Position numbers and translations under genes: made by a program
Shown here: positions 49,305 to 54,315 of the stretch, one piece after another
How the letters are laid out: every line of letters starts with the position of its first letter
How positions within the stretch are numbered: position 1 is the first letter of the stretch
Notes under the pieces: generated by a model
The model's database searches: none
Seen by the model: the letters and a program-made list of their open reading frames with translations, nothing else
What the model was told of the DNA's origin: nothing
NCBI GenBank assembly: GCA_030648005.1
Contig: JAUSIP010000015.1
Span: 1 to 54,315 of the forward strand
Direction of reading: 5' to 3'
Source of the DNA: a bacterium
GTDB taxonomy: Bacteria; Patescibacteriota; Minisyncoccia; Phycocordibacterales; UBA12445
Length of the DNA: 54,315 bases

Positions 49305-50465
49305 CTAACGGATTATAATAGTCCCATCTTTCTGTATGATCTTAGTGTATGGCACCGAACCCTCCACAACCTGATCGCATTGTGACAGAGGTTTGCCCTT
49401 AGAAGAATAACCACATACGCCCGATTTCTGATGATCTATGATATGGACAGTGGTAGTAGCTGTAACTGTTAAATTCTCGTATGCCTGCGTACCTCCAGTG
49501 TAAGTAAAGTCGAAACTAACAATCATGTCCAAAGTTCCGTTGCCATTCAGGTCAACAAAGGATGGTGCAACACCACTAGCATTATCGAGGGTAGCATTAG
49601 ATAACCCAAACGAACCCAGAGTCCAGATCGGTACATTAGTAGTACCGGTATTCTCATACGAAGCTATCCGAACACCGGCATTACCACCTCCATATCCTAT
49701 CGCCATATCCAGATCACCATCCTCATCAATATCTCCCAGAGTTGGTGCGCTTAAACGAGTAGAACTAACCAATGGAAGATTCCACTCCGGTTTCATAGCC
49801 CAAGTAGAACTCGCTGATGTGCCTGTATTCTCATAACCAATCAGGCTATTCAGAAGCTGAGCGCCGGATGTATAAAACTCCATAACAAGCAGGTCGTTGT
49901 CCCCATCTCCATCAACATCACTCGCGCCAACACCAATATTATAATTCGGTTCCAGATAATTAGGCCCTGTTACAATAGCACCATATCTAATCCAAGCCGG
50001 ACTTGCTGTGGTCCCTACATTATTCCATTGAATTATCTGTCCCCCCTCTCCCTCAACTAGGAAATCAAGCAGACCGTCATTATTAAGATCAACTAAGGCA
50101 GTACCGCTATTAACACCATCAGTGTAGTTGACCGCAATATTTGTTGCCAAACTATCGTCTACCTGCCAAACAGGAGATATAATACTCCCCACATTACGTA
50201 GACCAGTAACACGATTATTTATAGATAACACGATCGCATCTTTATCTGCATCGCCATCAAGGTCTCCGAAAGCAAACCTGGCTCCAGGGCCAAGAATGAA
50301 GTAGTTCGGAGGATTCCACTCCGACTTAGCTTGCCAGCCAGCGAAAGAACCGGACTGGAAAGTAGCCTGGCTTTCATGACCTGTTAACAAGCTAAAAAAT
50401 ACGACAAACGCCATAATCTTCAGAAGAGCTTTATGAATCCCCTCAGACCCGATATTGTTATTCAT
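49305..50465 (-). CDS. secreted FG-GAP/VCBS repeat protein
   Basis: About 386 residues from ATG 50465; a GTG three codons earlier is less likely. A hydrophobic signal (LLKIMAFVVFFSLL) precedes several calcium-loop repeats: FGDLDGDADKDAIV, DLNNDGLLDFLV, DVDGDGDNDLLV, DIDEDGDLDMAIGYG, DLNGNGTLDMIV. These build a beta-propeller used for adhesion. A C-terminal Cys pair is present. First gene of the unit with the matrixin-like protease, suggesting attachment to or digestion of host or biofilm material. Confidence 0.82.
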   Translation of the reverse strand: MNNNIGSEGIHKALLKIMAFVVFFSLLTGHESQATFQSGSFAGWQAKSEWNPPNYFILGPGARFAFGDLDGDADKDAIVLSINNRVTGLRNVGSIISPVWQVDDSLATNIAVNYTDGVNSGTALVDLNNDGLLDFLVEGEGGQIIQWNNVGTTASPAWIRYGAIVTGPNYLEPNYNIGVGASDVDGDGDNDLLVMEFYTSGAQLLNSLIGYENTGTSASSTWAMKPEWNLPLVSSTRLSAPTLGDIDEDGDLDMAIGYGGGNAGVRIASYENTGTTNVPIWTLGSFGLSNATLDNASGVAPSFVDLNGNGTLDMIVSFDFTYTGGTQAYENLTVTATTTVHIIDHQKSGVCGYSSKGKPLSQCDQVVEGSVPYTKIIQKDGTIIIR

Positions 50466-50511
50466 AGTATTCACGATTATTTAATAATTATTAATTTCTG
50501 GGTTGATTATA

Positions 50512-50545
50512 ACAAAAAACCCCCGATTTGTCATCGAGGGGTGAG
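50512..50545 (-). terminator. terminator of the 50551 gene
   Basis: Minus strand CACCCCTCGATGACAAATCGGGGGTTTTTTG hairpin with T run. Confidence 0.75.
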
Positions 50546-50550
50546 TGAAA

Positions 50551-51012
50551 TCACAGATCAGGCTGAAGTATTATACAGCCGGGAGCGTGCATCTCTTCGG
50601 CTAGAAAGTCATCAATTATTGTTTTGCCTGTAATGCTAAGTGCAGCGAAGTTCTTGCCTAAATTATGACCTTGCTGAGGAGATTCAAATCTAAACATAGG
50701 AACCATCATAATAAGAACCGGCTTAGGAAATTCAGGATAACGTTTAGTAAAAAACTCCACAGCCCCATCAGGATTCCAAGTCTGGACAATATAGGACTCT
50801 TCAGCCAGAAATTCTGCCGTAGGCTTGCCTCGAAGCGTAGGACGAGCGATACGCCCGGCTTTCATAGCAATAGTCTGATCGAAATCGATAAACCGATTGA
50901 CCTCTTCAAAAATCTTTCGTATTTCTGATGGCTCAAGTTTTTTATCCGGCCAAACTACAAACCGTGTAAGCTCATCTTCATCGATCTTATAGTCCTTAGA
51001 TGTTCCGTTCAA
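50551..51012 (-). CDS. hypothetical protein
   Basis: About 153 residues from TTG 51012. That start is preferred because AGGAGG (51019-51024) precedes it by exactly 6 bases, the spacing of other genes of this class; an ATG 11 codons upstream has no ribosome site. Soluble, mixed alpha/beta; segments KPVLIMMVPMFRFES and GKNFAALSITGKTIIDDFLAEEM stand out. No family recognised. Own terminator. Confidence 0.6.
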   Translation of the reverse strand: MNGTSKDYKIDEDELTRFVVWPDKKLEPSEIRKIFEEVNRFIDFDQTIAMKAGRIARPTLRGKPTAEFLAEESYIVQTWNPDGAVEFFTKRYPEFPKPVLIMMVPMFRFESPQQGHNLGKNFAALSITGKTIIDDFLAEEMHAPGCIILQPDL

Positions 51013-51071
51013 GTCTTGCCTCCTGGCCGTTATAGTTGTAGTCAATGAACCAATAGAACTCTAAACTAAGC

Positions 51072-51728
51072 CTATTTCCCTAAAAAAGCAAGGTTTTTAA
51101 CAACTGTCAGACTGACAAGAATACCCAGTATCGCTCCGGCCACAGCATCTGAAAGCCAATGTATACTGACAGATACACCGAGACCTATATATAGAGCATA
51201 GAAAAAGGCTAAATATTTTATGAATTTATTCTTAGGGTAAAGAGCGATAAGCGCGAAAGCTCCGGCAAAGGCAACGGCAGTATGTGAAGAAGGCCAGCCC
51301 CAGAAGATGCCATGTTGAAAGAAACCGAAGTTGAAATTATGACTAATGTCGAGAGTTGAAGTGTAAGTATAAAATTCTGGCTGGATTCGACCGGTAAAAG
51401 CCTTGTATGTCGCTGCAACTATCGAAGCAACTATCTCAGCTTGGGCTATTGTCGCACCGGCAGTCATCAATCTATTATCTTTCTTTATCTCGCCCCAAAT
51501 ATACATCACCACAGGTACGATAATTGGGACAAAAAAGCCGATTATAGCAGCAGGAAGCGCAAAGGATCTTATCAATTCCCCTCTTGTCCACTCGAAGTAC
51601 CGCCAATCCAACCCGCTCTGCACAATGACAAAAGTTATCGCCATCATCAACACATGCCAAACCAAATATTCCGGTTTAAAAACCGCGACAATATTTTTGG
51701 GTAGATCTTTTAAAGACGCTCGGAACAT
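51072..51728 (-). CDS. PAP2-family membrane phosphatase
   Basis: 218 residues, six membrane helices. Signature pieces: an Arg in KAFTGRIQPE, GWPSSHTAVAFAGA (PSGH-type motif with Ser-Ser-His), and SIHWLSDAVAGAILG (SRxxxxxHxxxD-type). The first lysine motif is weak. Probably acts on undecaprenyl pyrophosphate or another lipid phosphate. Confidence 0.85.
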   Translation of the reverse strand: MFRASLKDLPKNIVAVFKPEYLVWHVLMMAITFVIVQSGLDWRYFEWTRGELIRSFALPAAIIGFFVPIIVPVVMYIWGEIKKDNRLMTAGATIAQAEIVASIVAATYKAFTGRIQPEFYTYTSTLDISHNFNFGFFQHGIFWGWPSSHTAVAFAGAFALIALYPKNKFIKYLAFFYALYIGLGVSVSIHWLSDAVAGAILGILVSLTVVKNLAFLGK

Positions 51729-51746
51729 ATTATTTATATTGTAACA
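51729..51746 (-). promoter_or_regulatory. extended -10 promoter, leaderless start of the PAP2 gene
   Basis: Minus strand TGT TACAAT (hexamer 51738-51743), 9 bases before ATG. Confidence 0.6.
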
Positions 51747-51794
51747 CAGAGGAGCCGTATCGATCGGTATAAGTTCGATTTTATATAAATTTAA

Positions 51795-51820
51795 AAAACC
51801 GCCCTGTGAAGGGCGGCGTG
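51795..51820 (-). terminator. terminator of the 51837 gene
   Basis: Minus strand CCGCCCTTCACAGGGCGG followed by TTTTTTAAA. Confidence 0.85.
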
Positions 51821-51836
51821 CGGTGCGTTACTGATA

Positions 51837-52067
51837 TTACTTGGGAGTTCCGTCGTGGTTGTGCTTGTCGGCGAACTCCTTCACTTCCTCCGGATCGTTG
51901 CCGGTGAAGCCGAGCTCTTCGGGCCAGGTCGGACAGTTACAATGCTCGCAGTAATCCAGAATCTTCCCCTCGAACTTCCTCTGCGAGACATCGTTGAACT
52001 TGCCGCATCTAAAGAGTGGACACTGCATCTGCCAGCTACGCACTTGGCCTGTAACCTGATTGAACAT
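51837..52067 (-). CDS. small Cys-containing hypothetical protein
   Basis: 76 residues. MQCPLFRCGKF and YCEHCNCPTWPEELG give two CxnC-type pairs, which could form a small zinc site. The C terminus is acidic. The ribosome site GAGGAGG is 6 bases before ATG, behind a TTGACA-18-TACTGT promoter, with its own terminator. Same cassette type as the 46-residue gene. Function unknown. Confidence 0.7.
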   Translation of the reverse strand: MFNQVTGQVRSWQMQCPLFRCGKFNDVSQRKFEGKILDYCEHCNCPTWPEELGFTGNDPEEVKEFADKHNHDGTPK

Positions 52068-52097
52068 CTTACACCTCCTCTCAAAATTCTACCTTAC

Positions 52098-52127
52098 ACA
52101 GTAGCATACTTTCTACCTACTTGTCAA
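52098..52127 (-). promoter_or_regulatory. sigma70-type promoter of the 51837 gene
   Basis: Minus strand TTGACA (52122-52127), 18-base spacer ending TGC, TACTGT (52098-52103). Confidence 0.75.
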
Positions 52128-52149
52128 TAGATATAAAAAGGCCTTTTTG

Positions 52150-52632
52150 TTATCGTGATATCGTTTTACGAAATCTATCTAAGCCGAGCCAGCCTGCTGT
52201 TTTCCAAGCTAGAATCAATGGAATCTGAAGTAAGATCATAATCGGATTAGTGCTAATTGTACCGGCAAATAGATAGTTAAAGTTCATGAACGCTCCGAAG
52301 AACGCCGCGAGACCTGTATACAAGCCGAATATCAGACCAAGTCCTACAGCCATCTCTCCATAGGTAACAAGGTAGGAAAATATTACAGGATGAGGTAAGG
52401 CAATATTCTGAATAAAGGCGGCATACCAAGCAGAGACGTCCGGATGCGCTCCGGCAGTCTTTTGTAAAGCACCATTTAAGAAACCTGTAATAGCAGTGCC
52501 TGCATCGCTTCCGATCCAGGCTGGATTAGTAAACTTCCCCCATCCTGCCATCAGCCAGTCATAACCGATATATATTCTCGCCAAAAGCCAGAGCGGTGAG
52601 AAGCGAGTATCAGTAAATAATGAATTTGTCAT
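52150..52632 (-). CDS. DoxX-family membrane protein
   Basis: 160 residues, four membrane helices. LLARIYIGYDWLMAGWGKFTNPAWIG at the start and YLVTYGEMAVGLGLIFGLYTGLAAFFGAFMNFNYL match the DoxX/TQO small-subunit family. Close to the DUF305 and P-type ATPase genes; a redox or metal-stress link is possible, not shown. Confidence 0.82.
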   Translation of the reverse strand: MTNSLFTDTRFSPLWLLARIYIGYDWLMAGWGKFTNPAWIGSDAGTAITGFLNGALQKTAGAHPDVSAWYAAFIQNIALPHPVIFSYLVTYGEMAVGLGLIFGLYTGLAAFFGAFMNFNYLFAGTISTNPIMILLQIPLILAWKTAGWLGLDRFRKTISR

Positions 52633-52658
52633 ATTTTTTTATTTAATCTACTGATGAG

Positions 52659-53234
52659 CTAATTGTACCACTCTCTGTACCATTCACGCATTTGATCTAT
52701 TTCTTTAGTCTGCGCTGAAATGATGTTTTCTGCCAACTGTATCATCTCCGGTCGACTGCTTCCGCGTAAAAGCATTTGCGCCATCATGACTGCCATTTGA
52801 TGGTGCGAGATCATCTGTTCAATAAAATCCTTATCGAAAGTTGCGGAGGTACTGAGCTGTTCCATATCGGTTGTATCACCCATCATCCCCATGTGCATCT
52901 TGCCGGAGCCCATGCCATGACCCAGTGCTGTGAATTGATCTGGAACATCTGTACCAAACCAGCCCTTGTACCAAGTTCGCATTTCCTCGATCTCCTCAGT
53001 TTGTGTTCGTTTTATATCTTCCGCCAACTGTTTAATCTCCTGATGTTCTGCTTCCTCCAAAGCAATCCCCGCCATAGTAATGGCATCTTCATGATGAGGT
53101 ATCATCTGCTCAATAAAGTGGGAATCAATCTGATTCACCATCCTTCCGCCAAAGCGTACCGGCGAAGATGCTGAAAAAATAAAGGTTCCCAAAACTAATC
53201 CGATAACTCCCGATATGATTATATTTTTATTCAT
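52659..53234 (-). CDS. DUF305 protein, probable exported metal-binding ferritin-like protein
   Basis: 191 residues. An N-terminal signal anchor (IIISGVIGLVLGTFIFS), then two copies of the DUF305 unit: HFIEQMIPHHEDAITMAGIALEEAEHQEIKQLA and DFIEQMISHHQMAVMMAQMLLRGSSRPEMIQLA. A Met/His-rich linker lies between (GHGMGSGKMHMGMMGD), typical of copper-binding proteins. It lies 10 bases after the P-type ATPase gene but also has its own -10 box. Confidence 0.88.
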   Translation of the reverse strand: MNKNIIISGVIGLVLGTFIFSASSPVRFGGRMVNQIDSHFIEQMIPHHEDAITMAGIALEEAEHQEIKQLAEDIKRTQTEEIEEMRTWYKGWFGTDVPDQFTALGHGMGSGKMHMGMMGDTTDMEQLSTSATFDKDFIEQMISHHQMAVMMAQMLLRGSSRPEMIQLAENIISAQTKEIDQMREWYREWYN

Positions 53235-53252
53235 ATTAATTAAATTATAACA
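53235..53252 (-). promoter_or_regulatory. -10 promoter, leaderless start of the DUF305 gene
   Basis: Minus strand TGT TATAAT (hexamer 53244-53249), 9 bases before ATG and overlapping the ATPase stop codon. Confidence 0.6.
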
Positions 53253-54315
53253 GTTTAGAACGCTTTAGTAATAGCGAGTTAGACACCACGGAGATGGAGC
53301 TTGTCGCCATCGCAATTGAAGCGAATATCGGATTGAAAAGTATGTGGAATATTGGATAGAGAACTCCCATCGCAACCGGTATAAGTATGACGTTATAGCC
53401 AAAAGCCCAGAATAGATTCTGCTTAATCGTTCTCATTGTCCTTTTTGAAAGCTTGATAGCCACGGCCACAGACTTGAGATCCTTATTCATCAATGTAATA
53501 TCAGCGGCTTCAATAGCCACATCTGTCCCTGTCCCCATAGCTATGCCGACATCAGCCGAAGCGAGAGCTGGAGCATCATTGATACCATCGCCTACCATTG
53601 CCACCTTCTTCCCCTCGGCTTGGAGCTTCTTAACTTCACTTTCTTTGTGTTCAGGCAAAACTTCAGCGAGAACTCTTTTTATACCGACCTGTTTCGCAAT
53701 AGCCTCCGCAGTACGAATATTATCGCCGGTTATCATAATGGTCTCTATGCCCATCGCATTCAGCATCTCAATCGCAGGACGTGCAGATTCCTTAACAGTA
53801 TCAGCGACGGCGATAAGGCCGATGAACTTACTGTCTAAAGCCATCGCCATAACTGTCTTCCCTTCACTCTCCAACTTTTCCATCTGTCCACTTACAGCAT
53901 CAATATTGACGCCTTCCTTATTCATCATCTTCTTATTACCGAGAACCACTCGACTTTCTCCAATAACACCCTCTACGCCGTGTCCTGCAACTGCCTTGAA
54001 TTTCGTAATTGTGATAAATTCAATCTGTCTTTTCTCTCCCTCTGCGACAATACTCTCCGCTAACGAATGTTCAGAGCCCCTCTCTATAGAAGCGGCATAC
54101 TTAAGTAACTCCTCCACATTAACACCGTCCATCGGCACAATATCTGTCACTATCGGTTTACCATTGGTAAGAGTACCGGTTTTATCAAAGATAATCGCAT
54201 TTATCTTATGAGCAATCTCCAAACTCTCAGCATCCTTAATAAGTATTCCATGCAAGGCGCCCTTGCCGGTCCCAACCATAATGGCTGTCGGTGTCGCCAA
54301 GCCCATAGCACAAGG
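53245..54315 (-). CDS. copper-type P-ATPase, N-terminal part missing
   Basis: The frame is open to the window edge, so the N terminus (metal-binding domains and first membrane helices) is outside. The first codons read [19 protein letters not shown], the end of the CPC-type TM6 motif. Then phosphorylation site [23 protein letters not shown] (CopA His-Pro position reads SEHSLAE), ITGDN, and hinge [36 protein letters not shown]. The last two helices end the protein. Cu(+) export is likely, given the DUF305 neighbour. Confidence 0.93.
   Translation of the reverse strand, partial: PCAMGLATPTAIMVGTGKGALHGILIKDAESLEIAHKINAIIFDKTGTLTNGKPIVTDIVPMDGVNVEELLKYAASIERGSEHSLAESIVAEGEKRQIEFITITKFKAVAGHGVEGVIGESRVVLGNKKMMNKEGVNIDAVSGQMEKLESEGKTVMAMALDSKFIGLIAVADTVKESARPAIEMLNAMGIETIMITGDNIRTAEAIAKQVGIKRVLAEVLPEHKESEVKKLQAEGKKVAMVGDGINDAPALASADVGIAMGTGTDVAIEAADITLMNKDLKSVAVAIKLSKRTMRTIKQNLFWAFGYNVILIPVAMGVLYPIFHILFNPIFASIAMATSSISVVSNSLLLKRSKLL

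Noticed and set aside
49305-50465. Frameshift or pseudogene, from low-complexity repeats
   Set aside because: The frame is continuous, with regular calcium loops and a signal sequence.

Overview
The window looks like part of a Patescibacteria (CPR) genome, most likely Parcubacteria-like. The reasons are compact proteins, an operon-sized type IV pilus locus (pilM-N-O, pilB, pilT, pilC, pilD and seven pilin-like genes), GatCA, many short CPR-type hypothetical proteins, and many transcription units whose -10 box sits only 6-9 bases before an ATG. No phylogenetic marker was compared, so the lineage is an inference.

Layout. 1-4000 is AT-rich accessory DNA: a truncated HtrA-like protease, two membrane-anchored Cys-rich proteins around a protein with a HEPN-like RX4H motif, then a divergent DUF3800 gene paired with a putative PBECR/RelE-like nuclease. 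4034-6155 holds a winged-helix protein, an unknown protein and about 1 kb of GC-richer DNA full of hairpins and one multibranched structured element. 6156-11230 (minus strand) has an HD-type phosphohydrolase, ftsX-ftsE-prfB, a RelE-type toxin/antitoxin and a kinase-like protein. 11273-13995 carries tRNA genes, a DsbB/DsbA pair, a J-domain protein, the initiator tRNA and a 46-residue membrane protein. 14023-21041 has a regulator, rplL-rplJ with an L10 leader, a large metallophosphoesterase, a membrane protein, gatA-gatC and a 46-residue protein. 21207-35208 is ligA plus the pilus locus, all on the minus strand. 35311-44900 has comF, an NlpC/P60-like protein, a 35-residue protein, two tRNA-Ser, pyrG, three unknown or GGDEF-like genes, rsmE and recG. 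44906-54315 has tRNA-Ile(TAT), ftsH, mltG, a secreted matrixin/FG-GAP pair, PAP2, DoxX, DUF305 and a truncated copper-type P-ATPase.

The most unusual content is non-coding. Three families of intergenic structured elements occur twice each. One flanks recG, with several base pairs that covary between the copies. One has an identical 46-base core inside covarying variable stems. One has a 96-base core lying in sense orientation after rplL and after mltG. There are also in-frame palindromes inside ligA and comF, a 21-base inverted repeat around a prepilin start, and tRNA 3'-end duplications.

Two gene-start architectures coexist. Many genes appear leaderless (ATG 6-9 bases after a -10 box, usually with TG before it). 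A second set of mostly solitary genes has a longer leader, a strong Shine-Dalgarno almost always exactly 6 bases before ATG, GTG or TTG, and mostly its own terminator. All functions are inferred from motifs read by eye; no database search was run.
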